A stretch of DNA of 64,000 nucleotides from Pseudomonadales bacterium. Lineage in GTDB: Bacteria; Pseudomonadota; Gammaproteobacteria; Pseudomonadales; UBA5862. The first letter of the stretch is position 1. Every line of letters begins with the position of its first letter. This document shows, in pieces, positions 18,221-26,804 of this stretch. A program made the position numbers and the translations under genes. The DNA lies in assembly GCA_024234215.1 (NCBI GenBank), contig JACKOQ010000001.1, positions 682,001 to 746,000 on the forward strand. Direction: 5' to 3'. The notes beneath the pieces were generated by a model. That model searched no databases. It saw only the letters and a list, made by a program, of their open reading frames with translations, and was not told where the DNA came from.

Positions 18221-19294
18221 ATGACCGCCCTGATCAATGACCGCCTGCTGCGCGCACTGCGTCGTGAGCCGGTGGATGTCACCCCGGTCTGGCTGATGCG
18301 CCAGGCCGGCCGCTATCTGCCGGAGTACCGCGCCACCCGCAGCCGTGCCGGCGACTTCATGAGCCTGTGCCAGAGCCCGCAACTGGCGCTGGAGGTGACG
18401 ATGCAGCCGCTGGAGCGCTTTGCGCTGGATGCGGCCATCCTGTTCTCCGACATCCTGACCGTGCCGGATGCGATGGGATTGGGGCTCTACTTCGAGGAGG
18501 GTGAAGGGCCGCGCTTTCGCCAGCCGGTCACGACCCCGGCGGCCATCGAAGCGCTGCCGATTCCCGATGCCGAGCGCGATCTGGGCTATGTGATGGACGC
18601 GGTGCGGCTGATTCGCCGCGAACTGGCCGGGCGGGTGCCGCTGATCGGCTTCTCCGGCAGCCCCTGGACGCTGGCCACCTACATGGTCGAGGGGCAATCG
18701 AGCCGCGATTTTCGCACCATCAAGCGGATGCTGCTCGATCAGCCGGAAGCGCTCGAACTGCTGCTCGACAAGCTGACGCTGGCGGTGACCGACTATCTGA
18801 ATGGCCAGATCGCTGCCGGGGTGCAGGCGGTGCAGATCTTCGACACCTGGGGCGGCACCCTGACCACCGGCTGGTATGAGCGCTTCTCGCTGCGGCCGAT
18901 GGCGCGGATCGTCGCCGGCCTCAACCCCGCGCCCGACGGCAGTCGGGTGCCGGTGATTCTGTTCACCAAGCAGGGGGGACTCTGGCTGGAGCGGATCGCC
19001 GCGACCGGCTGCGATGCGCTGGGGCTCGACTGGACGGTCGACATCGGTGAGGCGCGTGCGCGGGTGGGCGACCGGGTGGCGCTGCAGGGCAACCTCGATC
19101 CGGTGGTGCTCTATGCCTCACCGGCCGCCATTCGGCACGAAGTGGGTGACATTCTGGCCCGCTATGGTGCCGGCAATGGCCATGTCTTCAACCTGGGGCA
19201 TGGCATTCACCCGCAGATCGAACCGGACCATGTCGCCGCGCTGGTCGATGCGGTGCATGAGCTCTCGCTGCCCTATCACCGGGTTCAGGGCTGA
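18221..19294 (+). CDS. hemE: Uroporphyrinogen III decarboxylase
   Basis: The 357-residue enzyme converts uroporphyrinogen III to coproporphyrinogen III in haem synthesis. The N-terminal PVWLMRQAGRYLPEYR motif carries the substrate-binding Arg residues. ILFSDILTVPDAMG holds the catalytic Asp, and GFSGSPWTLATYMVEG and the C-terminal FNLGHGIHPQ are also present. Length matches the family. It follows gltD by 63 bases, the same order as in pseudomonads. Its last 10 bases overlap the end of the convergent diguanylate cyclase gene. Confidence 0.97.
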   Translation: MTALINDRLLRALRREPVDVTPVWLMRQAGRYLPEYRATRSRAGDFMSLCQSPQLALEVTMQPLERFALDAAILFSDILTVPDAMGLGLYFEEGEGPRFRQPVTTPAAIEALPIPDAERDLGYVMDAVRLIRRELAGRVPLIGFSGSPWTLATYMVEGQSSRDFRTIKRMLLDQPEALELLLDKLTLAVTDYLNGQIAAGVQAVQIFDTWGGTLTTGWYERFSLRPMARIVAGLNPAPDGSRVPVILFTKQGGLWLERIAATGCDALGLDWTVDIGEARARVGDRVALQGNLDPVVLYASPAAIRHEVGDILARYGAGNGHVFNLGHGIHPQIEPDHVAALVDAVHELSLPYHRVQG

Positions 19295-21195
19295 AGGCTG
19301 TTCGATTCGGCTGACCAGCAGGTGCGGTCGCGCCCTTCGTTTTTGGCACGGTAGAGTGCCTCGTCGGCTTGGCGCACGATCAGATCGGGCGTGATGCTGC
19401 TGTCGATTTTCAGCGATGCGACGCCGATGCTGACGGTCAGCCAGATCGGCTGCTCCTGCCAGACGACGGCCTCCGCCTTCACCTGCTCCCTGATCCGCTC
19501 GGCGATCTGCAGCGCGCCGGTCAGCGCCGTGCTGGGCAGCAGCACGGCGAACTCCTCTCCGCCATAGCGCGAGACCAGGTCGGAGGGGCGTGCCACCGCC
19601 GAACAGATGCGCTGCGCAAGCTGCCGCAGACATTCGTCGCCGGCCGGGTGCCCCAGCTGATCGTTGATGCGCTTGAAGTGGTCGGCATCGATCAGCAGCA
19701 GCGACAGCGGCGTCTGCTCACGCAGGGCGCGGCGCCACTCCGAATGGTAGATCTGATCGAAATAGCGGCGGTTCTTCAGGCCGGTGAGGCTGTCGACCGT
19801 CGACAGCAGTTGCAGTTGGGCGTTGGCATGTTCGAGCTTCTTGAGGGCCACATTGAGGTCGTGCGTGCGCCGGGCCACATTCTGCTCCAGCTCGGCACTG
19901 GCCTGGCGCATGATGTCGAGGCTGTGCTGCTGCTCCCGCACCAGTTGTTGCTCATGGTGCAGCGCCTCCTGCTGTGCTGCCAGTTTGCTGCGCCGCTCTT
20001 CGTTGAGACGGGCGGTGAGGGCGAAGGAGAGCATGATGATCAGCCCGGCCAGGCCCACCTCGATGGCATTTTCGGCATTGGGCAGCGGTGGCAGCCAGCC
20101 CAGGCGGCTGAGCACGAACACGAGCACGCAGAGCAGGAACAGCGTCCAGCCGAGGATGAAGTAACGAATCGACCGGTTGCCGCGAAACAGCTCCAGCAGC
20201 GAGATCACAAAGGTGATGCCAAAGCTGTAGAGCAGCAGTGCACCGAGCAGCCCCATGCGCGGCTGTGGCGGCAGCAGTGGGGAGGCCACCATGTACAGCA
20301 GACTCATCCAGACGGCCAGCGTGAGCAGCAACGGACGCAGTTGGCGCCAACCCCTCATCCGCAACAGATGGCCAGCGAATTTGCCGAGCGTCAGGCATGC
20401 AATCGGCACGAGAAAGAAGATCGCCTGCTCCTGCCATTCGATGGCGTTCGGCCAGAGGTATTGAAAACCGAAGCCATGAATGGTGAGGACGGTGAGCGCG
20501 CTGGAGAGCGAGAACAGCGCAAAGTAGAGGTGTGACCGTTCCCGCGTCCAGGCAAAGATGAACAGGTAATAGAGCGAGAACAGCATCAACATGCCATGGA
20601 AGAAGCCATAGCCGAGCAGCAGCGGCTGATCTTTTTTCCAGAATTGATCGGGTTGCCACAGGTGCAGCCCCAGGTTCATGGTGCTGCTGCTCTCGACGCG
20701 CAGCCAGATTTCGTAGCGACCTTCGGCTTCCAGATCGAGCGGAAAGAGCAGGTGGCGGTGCGCACGGGGACGCTGGACAAAGGGGTAGTGGTCGCCGGTG
20801 ATGAAATGCGCCAGCACCCGGCCATTTCGCACCAGATGGAAGTCGACCTGGTCCAGCAGCGGGTTGCTCATCTCCAGCAGCCACTGAGTGGTGCGCGCCC
20901 GCTGCTCGATGGGCAGGCGCAGCCAGATCGCATCGCGGGTCAAGCCGAAATTGGGAGGCGAAGATGCGGTGAGCTGTTGCCACTGGCCGTGTGCCGTGCC
21001 CTGCAACAGTTCATTGATGGAGAATCTGTGCCGGGGGTCGCGCAACACCTGCAGAGAGCCCGTGACCGGGTAGTCGCGCACTTCGGGATCCAGTTGCAGG
21101 AGTTCGGCCTGGAGTGAAAGCGCATGCAGGACCAGCCACCCCGCCAGCACGACCAGCAGTCTTTTGAGCAGAAGGTGATGAGCGGTGCTGTTCAT
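19285..21195 (-). CDS. 7TMR-DISM membrane diguanylate cyclase (GGDEF)
   Basis: The 636-residue protein has an N-terminal signal or transmembrane helix (residues 8-28) and a periplasmic 7TMR-DISMED2-type beta-sandwich domain to about residue 170. Seven membrane helices follow to about residue 390, then a coiled coil and a GGDEF domain from about 465. The active site is intact: GGEEF at 545-549. An RPSD sequence five residues before it forms a canonical inhibitory I-site (RxxD), so product inhibition by c-di-GMP is expected. The start at 21195 (MNSTAHHLLL) is chosen because it places the hydrophobic helix properly; the frame extends to 21375. The periplasmic domain of this class often senses carbohydrate-like ligands; the ligand here is unknown. 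Confidence 0.92.
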   Translation of the reverse strand: MNSTAHHLLLKRLLVVLAGWLVLHALSLQAELLQLDPEVRDYPVTGSLQVLRDPRHRFSINELLQGTAHGQWQQLTASSPPNFGLTRDAIWLRLPIEQRARTTQWLLEMSNPLLDQVDFHLVRNGRVLAHFITGDHYPFVQRPRAHRHLLFPLDLEAEGRYEIWLRVESSSTMNLGLHLWQPDQFWKKDQPLLLGYGFFHGMLMLFSLYYLFIFAWTRERSHLYFALFSLSSALTVLTIHGFGFQYLWPNAIEWQEQAIFFLVPIACLTLGKFAGHLLRMRGWRQLRPLLLTLAVWMSLLYMVASPLLPPQPRMGLLGALLLYSFGITFVISLLELFRGNRSIRYFILGWTLFLLCVLVFVLSRLGWLPPLPNAENAIEVGLAGLIIMLSFALTARLNEERRSKLAAQQEALHHEQQLVREQQHSLDIMRQASAELEQNVARRTHDLNVALKKLEHANAQLQLLSTVDSLTGLKNRRYFDQIYHSEWRRALREQTPLSLLLIDADHFKRINDQLGHPAGDECLRQLAQRICSAVARPSDLVSRYGGEEFAVLLPSTALTGALQIAERIREQVKAEAVVWQEQPIWLTVSIGVASLKIDSSITPDLIVRQADEALYRAKNEGRDRTCWSAESNSLQP

Positions 21196-21397
21196 GGAGT
21201 GTGGCGTCGGCGAACAGGGCGAGGGCACAAAGCCTGATCTGCCATGGGCCGGGCCGACGGGTGCAGCGAAGCAGAGGCCGCGCCGACGGTTGCGAAGATC
21301 GATCTGCTCACGCGGCGGCTCCCCTTCCATGCCAGGATGGCCAGCACGATTGCTGACCAATTTCCTGTTTTTCAAAGCCTAACACAAGAAAGAACCC

Positions 21398-22474
21398 ATG
21401 AAAAAAACAGCAGAAACTGCATCCGTGCCGCCGCCCACCTTGCTGACTTCGCGCATTCTGGCCTGGTATCACGACCATGGCCGTCAGCGGTTGCCATGGC
21501 GGACCCAGATCACCCCCTATCGGGTCTGGATCGCCGAGATCATGCTGCAACAGACCCAGGTGGCGACGGCAACCGGCTACTTCGAACGGTTTCTGGTGGC
21601 TTTTCCTGCGCTCGAACATCTGGCTGCGGCACCGCTCGACCAGGTGCTGCATCGCTGGAGCGGTCTTGGCTACTACGCGCGGGCGCGCAACCTGCACCGC
21701 ACTGCCCGATTGCTGGTGGAGCAGCATCAGGGCTGTTTTCCCACCACTGTCGAGCAGCTTGCGGCACTGCCGGGCATCGGTCGCTCGACAGCGGGTGCGA
21801 TTCTCAGCATCGCCTTGGGCGTGCGCGCGCCGATTCTCGACGGCAACGTCAAGCGGCTGCTGAGCCGTCTGCATGGTGTCGAGGGCTGGTCGGGCGAACG
21901 GAGCGTCGAGCAGCGGCTCTGGCAACTGGCCGAGGCACACACTCCGGCAACCGCATTCTCCGACTACACCCAGGCGGTGATGGACCTTGGTGCCCTGGTC
22001 TGCACCCGTGCCCGACCCCACTGCGATGCCTGCCCTGTCGCGCAGCAGTGCGTGGCCCGGCAACAGGGGCGCACTGCCGAATTGCCGACGCCCAGGCCAC
22101 GCCGATCGGTGCCGGTGCGTGAGCTGACCTGGCTGCTGCTGCGCAATGCCAGTCAGTCGCTGCTGCTCGAACAGCGCCCGGCGACCGGTGTCTGGGGCGG
22201 ATTGTGGGCCTTTCCCGAGAGCGCGATCGATGTCGACATCGATCACGAGGTGCAGGCGCGCTGGGGCTTCAGCGTGATGGCCGTGACGCCGCTGCCGCAC
22301 TTCGAGCATCTCTTCACCCACCTGCGGCTGCGGGTGCGGCCCCAGCTGATCGACGTGGCGCTGGCGGACGATGCCCTGCTTCATCAGGGAGTGCGCTGGT
22401 GTAACATTCAGCAACCATGCCGGGTCGGGCTTGCCGCGCCCGTCACCCGGCTGCTGAGGCAACTGCAACCCTGA
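21398..22474 (+). CDS. mutY: A/G-specific adenine DNA glycosylase MutY
   Basis: The 358-residue base-excision repair enzyme removes adenine opposite 8-oxoguanine. Catalytic Glu47 (EIMLQQTQV) and Asp148 (ILDGNVKR) are present, with a helix-hairpin-helix LPGIGRSTAGAI between. The 4Fe-4S cluster ligands C-x6-C-x2-C-x5-C lie at about 202-218 (CTRARPHCDACPVAQQC), and a C-terminal NUDIX-like domain recognises 8-oxoG. It is divergent from the diguanylate cyclase and followed 14 bases later by yggX, a conserved pair. Confidence 0.97.
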   Translation: MKKTAETASVPPPTLLTSRILAWYHDHGRQRLPWRTQITPYRVWIAEIMLQQTQVATATGYFERFLVAFPALEHLAAAPLDQVLHRWSGLGYYARARNLHRTARLLVEQHQGCFPTTVEQLAALPGIGRSTAGAILSIALGVRAPILDGNVKRLLSRLHGVEGWSGERSVEQRLWQLAEAHTPATAFSDYTQAVMDLGALVCTRARPHCDACPVAQQCVARQQGRTAELPTPRPRRSVPVRELTWLLLRNASQSLLLEQRPATGVWGGLWAFPESAIDVDIDHEVQARWGFSVMAVTPLPHFEHLFTHLRLRVRPQLIDVALADDALLHQGVRWCNIQQPCRVGLAAPVTRLLRQLQP

Positions 22475-22488
22475 TCGGTGAGGTCCGC

Positions 22489-22761
22489 ATGACGAGAATG
22501 GTGTTCTGTCGCAAATACAAGCGCGAAATGGAGGGGCTCGACGCGCCACCCTACCCGGGACCTCGTGGCGAAGCGATCTACCAGCAGGTGTCGAAGCAGG
22601 CGTGGCAGGAGTGGCTGGCGCACCAGACCCGGCTGATCAACGAGCGGCGCCTGAACATGATGGAGAGCGCGTCACGCAAATTCCTGCAGGAGGAGATGGA
22701 GCGCTTCCTGAGCGGCGAGGCGCTCACCGCGGTTGAGGGCTACGTGCAACCGGAGCGGTAA
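22489..22761 (+). CDS. yggX: Fe(2+)-trafficking / oxidative-damage protection protein YggX
   Basis: The 90-residue protein begins MTRMVFCRKYKREMEGLD, the signature start of YggX with its single conserved Cys, and ends in VEGYVQPE. YggX protects iron-sulphur enzymes such as MutY from oxidative damage. The ATG at 22489 is preferred over in-frame codons back to 22417, which lie inside mutY. Its position directly after mutY is the conserved arrangement. Confidence 0.96.
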   Translation: MTRMVFCRKYKREMEGLDAPPYPGPRGEAIYQQVSKQAWQEWLAHQTRLINERRLNMMESASRKFLQEEMERFLSGEALTAVEGYVQPER

Positions 22762-22775
22762 CGGCAGCTTTTCTA

Positions 22776-22804
22776 TTGACCACGGCGGCGTCAGAGGGTT
22801 TAAT
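22776..22804 (+). promoter_or_regulatory. Sigma-70 promoter of tRNA-Phe
   Basis: TTGACC at 22776-22781 and TTTAAT at 22799-22804 are separated by exactly 17 bases. A GC-rich discriminator follows, as is typical for stringently controlled stable-RNA promoters, and the tRNA begins 12 bases after the -10 box. Confidence 0.8.
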
Positions 22805-22815
22805 TGCCGGCCTTC

Positions 22816-22891
22816 GCCCAGGTAGCTCAGTCGGTAGAGCAGAGGATTGAAAATCCTCGTGTCGGTGGTTCGATTCCGCCCCTGGGCACCA
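22816..22891 (+). tRNA. tRNA-Phe (GAA)
   Basis: This is a 76-nucleotide cloverleaf with encoded CCA. The acceptor stem pairs 22816-22822 with 22881-22887, and the T-arm GGTTCGATTCC is present. The anticodon stem closes around the loop with anticodon GAA at 22849-22851. It is a single gene followed by its own terminator. Confidence 0.98.
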
Positions 22892-22896
22892 TCCCA

Positions 22897-22932
22897 AAAG
22901 GCTTGCATGGTTCAACACCGGCAAGCTTTTTT
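22897..22932 (+). terminator. Rho-independent terminator after tRNA-Phe
   Basis: The stem GCTTGC (22901-22906) pairs with GCAAGC (22921-22926), with a further GGT/ACC pairing inside the loop, and is followed by six T. Confidence 0.85.
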
Positions 22933-23024
22933 GCTTTGTGCAATGCCTGCGTCATCGTGCCGGAGATTCCGGTTGGATCAGGCTTTCAGCGCAAGGTGAA
23001 AAGGCACTGGTCCCATGCAAAGGG

Positions 23025-23053
23025 TTGAGATTGTCAGAGGCAACGACTAGAAT
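23025..23053 (+). promoter_or_regulatory. Sigma-70 promoter of tRNA-Val
   Basis: TTGAGA at 23025-23030 and TAGAAT at 23048-23053 have a 17-base spacer and lie 12 bases before the tRNA. Confidence 0.8.
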
Positions 23054-23065
23054 TCGCGCTCCAAC

Positions 23066-23142
23066 AGGCGCGTAGCTCAGCTGGTTAGAGCACCACCTTG
23101 ACATGGTGGGGGTCGTTGGTTCGAGTCCAATCGCGCCTACCA
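23066..23142 (+). tRNA. tRNA-Val (GAC)
   Basis: This is a 77-nucleotide cloverleaf with encoded CCA. The acceptor stem pairs 23066-23072 with 23132-23138, the D-arm has TAGCTCAG, and the T-arm is GGTTCGAGTCC. The anticodon GAC is at 23100-23102. Confidence 0.98.
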
Positions 23143-23176
23143 ATCAGGCAGAGGTCAACCAGATCTGCCGCGAAGG

Positions 23177-23200
23177 ACCGCCGTCATGGCGGTTTTTCTT
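23177..23200 (+). terminator. Rho-independent terminator after tRNA-Val
   Basis: ACCGCC (23177-23182) pairs with GGCGGT (23188-23193) over a GTCAT loop, followed by a T-rich run. Confidence 0.85.
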
Positions 23201-23308
23201 TATATCCAAATTCCTGCTCAATCGACGACTGCCGCGGCGGTTGCCGCTTCTGTCCTCTATGCTTGAATCAGTTCGATCCCTTCTGTTTGTCGACCCCATG
23301 GTGGAATC

Positions 23309-24430
23309 ATGAAGTCTGTGCGGCCGCCGGTGCTCTGGACCAATCTGTTGCTGTTTGTCATCACCTCGACGCTGGCGCTGGTGGCGGTGCCGCTCTATGG
23401 GTGGTGGCATGGCTATGATGGTTTCGAGGTGGGGCTCTTTCTGTTTTTTGGCGCCGCGAGTGGCACGGCGATCACGGCGGGGTTTCACCGTCTCTGGTCA
23501 CACCAGGCTTATGAAGCACACCCGCTGCTGCGGCTCTGGTTTGCGCTCTGGGGTGCCGCCGCACTGCAAAACAGCATTCTCAACTGGGCGTCGGACCACC
23601 GTCGTCACCACCGTCATGTCGATGATCCGCAACTCGATCCCTATTCGGCACGGCGCGGGTTCTGGTTCGCGCACATCGGCTGGATGTTGCGGGAGTATCG
23701 GGCACAGCAGGACGATTTCAGCAATGTAAAGGATTTGCAGAAAGACCCGATCGTGATGTGGCAGCACCGCAACTACCTGCTGCTGGTGCTGCTGATGAAC
23801 GTCGCGCTGCCGGCCCTGATTGGCGTGGTGCATGGCGATCTGCTGGGGTCGCTGCTGCTGGCGGGGGTGCTGCGGCTGGTGGTGGTGCACCATTTCACCT
23901 TCTTCATCAATTCGCTGGCCCATTTCTGGGGGCGCCAACCCTACTCGAGCGACTGCACGGCGCGTGACAACGCGGTGGTGGCGTTGCTGACCTTTGGCGA
24001 GGGCTATCACAACTTCCATCATCAGTTTCAGTGGGACTACCGCAATGGCATCCGCTGGTGGCAGTTCGATCCGACCAAATGGCTGATCAGGGTCTGTGCC
24101 TGGGTGGGACTGTCGCGCAACCTCAAGCGCTGTTCGCCCGAGAAGATCGAGCAGGCGATTTTGCAGCAACAGTTCAGGCGCTCATCACAGCAGATCAGCC
24201 GGCTGCCCGATGCCGATTCGCACCTGCGCCGCTTGCAGCAGGAGTATGACCGTCTGATCGAGATGGTGCAGGCGTGGGGCGATTCGCGCCAGCGCTGGGC
24301 CGACGCGCGTGCCAATCAGTTGTTGCAGCAGTGGGAGCGGGCGCAGATTCGTCGCAGCTGTCTGGAGCTGCGGCAGCGGCTGCTTGAACAGCGGCGCGAT
24401 TGGGAGCTGTTGCTGGCCCGCCTGACCTGA
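23309..24430 (+). CDS. Acyl-CoA-type (delta-9-like) fatty-acid desaturase with C-terminal coiled coil
   Basis: The 373-residue integral membrane di-iron desaturase carries the three His boxes: GFHRLWSHQ (HxxxxH), DHRRHHRHVDD (HxxHH) and GEGYHNFHHQF (HxxHH). Four hydrophobic segments lie around them. This is the stearoyl-CoA desaturase type that inserts a double bond into saturated acyl chains. The last 100 or so residues (from about 270) are charged and heptad-like, an extension beyond the catalytic fold that I cannot assign. It converges on fabI, placing two fatty-acid genes end to end. Confidence 0.9.
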   Translation: MKSVRPPVLWTNLLLFVITSTLALVAVPLYGWWHGYDGFEVGLFLFFGAASGTAITAGFHRLWSHQAYEAHPLLRLWFALWGAAALQNSILNWASDHRRHHRHVDDPQLDPYSARRGFWFAHIGWMLREYRAQQDDFSNVKDLQKDPIVMWQHRNYLLLVLLMNVALPALIGVVHGDLLGSLLLAGVLRLVVVHHFTFFINSLAHFWGRQPYSSDCTARDNAVVALLTFGEGYHNFHHQFQWDYRNGIRWWQFDPTKWLIRVCAWVGLSRNLKRCSPEKIEQAILQQQFRRSSQQISRLPDADSHLRRLQQEYDRLIEMVQAWGDSRQRWADARANQLLQQWERAQIRRSCLELRQRLLEQRRDWELLLARLT

Positions 24431-24440
24431 GGGTGGAACG

Positions 24441-24483
24441 GACGGTTGCCCCGAATGCACCATCCATTCGGGGCAGTGCCGTC
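24441..24483. terminator. Hairpin between convergent desaturase and fabI
   Basis: An 11-bp perfect stem (24447-24457 with 24465-24475, 7-base loop) is extended by GACGG/CCGTC after a short bulge. It lacks a clear T tract but sits exactly between two stop codons of convergent genes, so it probably ends both transcripts. Confidence 0.55.
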
Positions 24484-24489
24484 ACCCTC

Positions 24490-25287
24490 TCATGAAGAGG
24501 CTTCGTCGATGTCACCCATGGCGGTGATGTTGAAGCCACCATCGACATAGACCACCTCGCCGGTGATGCCGCTGGCCAATTCCGAACAGAGAAAGGCCGC
24601 AGTGTTGCCGACTTCATGGATGGTGACATTGCGCCGCAGCGGGGTGCGCGCCTCGTTGTAGGAGAGCATCTTGCGAAAATCCTTGATGCCCGAGGCGGCC
24701 AGCGTGCGGATCGGTCCGGCCGAAATCGCGTTGACCCGCACGCCCTGTGGTCCCAGGCTGTTGGCGAGGTAGCGCACCGAGGCTTCGAGGCTGGCTTTGG
24801 CCAGGCCCATGACGTTGTAGTTGGGCATGGTGCGCTGCGAGCCGAGATAGGTGAGGGTGAGCAGCGAGCCGTGGCTCTTCACCAGCATCGGTCGGGCGGC
24901 CTTGGCCAGCGCCACGAAGCTGTAGGCGCTGATGTCATGGGCAATGCGGAAACCGTCGCGCGAGGTGACCGCAAGGTAGTCGCCGTCGAGCTCCTCGCGC
25001 GGGGCGAAGCCGACACAGTGCACCAGAATGTCGAGTCCATCCCACACCTTGCCCAGTTCGGTGAAGACGGCGTCGATTTCATCATCGCTGGCGACATCGC
25101 AGGGATAGCAGAGGGTGGAATCCCAGCCTTTGGCAAACTCCTCGACCCGCTCCTTGAGCTTTTCGCCCTGATAGGTGAAGGCGAGTTCGGCGCCCTCGCG
25201 GTGCATCGCTTCGGCAATGCCGTAGGCGATCGAAAGTTTGCTGGCGACTCCGACGATGAGTGCGCGTTTGCCGGTGAGAAAGCCCAT
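24490..25287 (-). CDS. fabI: Enoyl-[acyl-carrier-protein] reductase (NADH) FabI
   Basis: The 265-residue short-chain dehydrogenase performs the last reduction in each round of fatty-acid elongation. The N-terminal nucleotide-binding GVASKLSIAYGIA segment replaces the classical TGxxxGxG, as in all FabI. The catalytic residues Tyr147, Tyr157 and Lys164 (YNVMGLAKASLEA) are spaced as in E. coli FabI (Tyr146, Tyr156, Lys163). The C-terminus AGPIRTLAASGI is also diagnostic. It is divergent from phhB. Confidence 0.97.
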   Translation of the reverse strand: MGFLTGKRALIVGVASKLSIAYGIAEAMHREGAELAFTYQGEKLKERVEEFAKGWDSTLCYPCDVASDDEIDAVFTELGKVWDGLDILVHCVGFAPREELDGDYLAVTSRDGFRIAHDISAYSFVALAKAARPMLVKSHGSLLTLTYLGSQRTMPNYNVMGLAKASLEASVRYLANSLGPQGVRVNAISAGPIRTLAASGIKDFRKMLSYNEARTPLRRNVTIHEVGNTAAFLCSELASGITGEVVYVDGGFNITAMGDIDEASS

Positions 25288-25353
25288 GGAGGTGTCCTTT
25301 GGTTATTGTCGCGTGAGTGGAATGGCCGAACTGGCCGGCGTGATTTCAGCCAC

Positions 25354-25381
25354 TTGTCGCCATTTCAGGAAGTGCTATTTT
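25354..25381 (+). promoter_or_regulatory. Candidate sigma-70 promoter of phhB
   Basis: TTGTCG at 25354-25359 and TATTTT at 25376-25381 have a 16-base spacer, 29 bases before the phhB ATG. Confidence 0.5.
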
Positions 25382-25409
25382 AGCAACCATCCCAGAAGGA
25401 GCGAAACGA

Positions 25410-25757
25410 ATGAACGATCTGACCCAACAGCAGTGTGAAGCCTGCCGGATCGGCGCCCCCAAGGTGACCGAGGCCGAGCGGGCCGAGCTGCTGCCGAAGA
25501 TTCCTGACTGGAAGATCGAGCGCGATGGCCACCTCGACAAGCTGAAGCGCGAGTACCGGTTCGACGACTACCCGAAGGCGCTCGCCTTCACGCAGCAGAT
25601 TGGCGAACTGGCCGAGGCGCAGGGGCACCACCCGGCCATTCTGACCGAGTGGGGCAAGGTGACGGTCTGGTGGTGGTCGCACAAGATCGAAGGGTTGCAC
25701 CGCAACGACTTCATCATGGCGGCGAAGAGCGACCTCTGTTACGCCACGAAGGGCTGA
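25410..25757 (+). CDS. phhB: Pterin-4a-carbinolamine dehydratase
   Basis: The 115-residue enzyme dehydrates 4a-hydroxytetrahydropterin and recycles the pterin cofactor of aromatic amino-acid hydroxylases. The signature EAQGHHPAILTEWGKV, with its catalytic histidines, is followed by WWSHKIEGLHRNDF. AAGGAG lies 9 bases upstream. No phenylalanine hydroxylase gene is present in the window, so the partner enzyme must be elsewhere or the protein has another role. Confidence 0.95.
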   Translation: MNDLTQQQCEACRIGAPKVTEAERAELLPKIPDWKIERDGHLDKLKREYRFDDYPKALAFTQQIGELAEAQGHHPAILTEWGKVTVWWWSHKIEGLHRNDFIMAAKSDLCYATKG

Positions 25758-25796
25758 GTCGGGTGACTGGCTGGCGCAGACTCCAGGGAGGAAGAG

Positions 25797-26609
25797 ATGA
25801 TTGATCTCACTGTAGCGGAACGGTTCATCGAGGCCGGTGGCCATCGGCTCAAATGCACCACGCTCGGGCAGCCCGATCCGGCCCGTCCGACGCTGGTTTT
25901 TCTGCACGAGGGGCTGGGTTCGATCTCGATGTGGAAGGACTATCCGGCGCAGGTGGCCGAGCAGGTCGGACTGCCGGTGCTGATGTACGACCGCTGGGGG
26001 CATGGCGAGTCCGATCCGCTGACCGAGCCGCGCAAGCCGAGTTATCGCCGGGTCGAGGCGCTGGAGGTGCTGCCCGAGGTGCTGGTGCAGTTTCCGGTCG
26101 GGCCAATGATCCTGATCGGGCACAGTGATGGCGGGGCGATGAGTCTGCTCTACGCCGCGTCCCATCCGCAACGGGTGCTGGGGATCGTCGGCCTGGCACC
26201 GCAGGTGGGCAAGCCACGGCAGAGTGCGCCGGTGGCGGCCGGTGCCAGCGGCGCGATGCAGGCGGTCATCAATGCCTTCGAAAAGGGCGAGCTGAAGCGC
26301 CGTCTCGAACGCTACCATGGCGCCAACACCGAGCGGATGTTCTACGGCTGGGCCAATGCCTGGAGCTCCCCGGAGTTTGCCGGCTGGCAGATGAGCGAAG
26401 AGCTGCGGCAGATTCGCGCACCGGTGGTGGTGATCCAGGGTGACCGTGATCCCTATGGCTATCGCCACAACATCGAGGCGCTGGAGCAGGATCTGGCCGC
26501 ACCGCTCGCCGTGCACATCCATCCCGAAGCGGGCCACATTCCGCACCATGAGGCGCGTGACTTCACCCTCGAACACACGGTGCGGGCGATTCGCGCCTTC
26601 ACCGCCTGA
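25797..26609 (+). CDS. Alpha/beta hydrolase
   Basis: The 270-residue protein has the alpha/beta hydrolase fold. The oxyanion region is FLHEGLGS (in place of HGxP), the nucleophile is Ser110 in GHSDGG, the acid lies in QGDRDPYG near residue 222, and the catalytic His is in EAGHIPHHE. Such proteins include esterases and C-C hydrolases; the substrate cannot be told. GGGAGG lies 5 to 10 bases before the ATG. It follows phhB by 39 bases on the same strand. Confidence 0.88.
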   Translation: MIDLTVAERFIEAGGHRLKCTTLGQPDPARPTLVFLHEGLGSISMWKDYPAQVAEQVGLPVLMYDRWGHGESDPLTEPRKPSYRRVEALEVLPEVLVQFPVGPMILIGHSDGGAMSLLYAASHPQRVLGIVGLAPQVGKPRQSAPVAAGASGAMQAVINAFEKGELKRRLERYHGANTERMFYGWANAWSSPEFAGWQMSEELRQIRAPVVVIQGDRDPYGYRHNIEALEQDLAAPLAVHIHPEAGHIPHHEARDFTLEHTVRAIRAFTA

Positions 26610-26804
26610 TTCTTCCGATTTCTGCTCGAATCGTGATCCTGCTCGCAAAGCTGGACTAGACTGAAACTGATGCAGCGTCACTGCTGAAACCACTGTTCCG
26701 CGAGGCCATGGCGGTTTCGGGTGTGGCGTGCATCAGGGCGTGAGCGGGGACCTCCCGGCCACTTTGTGGTTTTCCACTTCCAGTTTCCAGTTTGGAGTCA
26801 CCCC

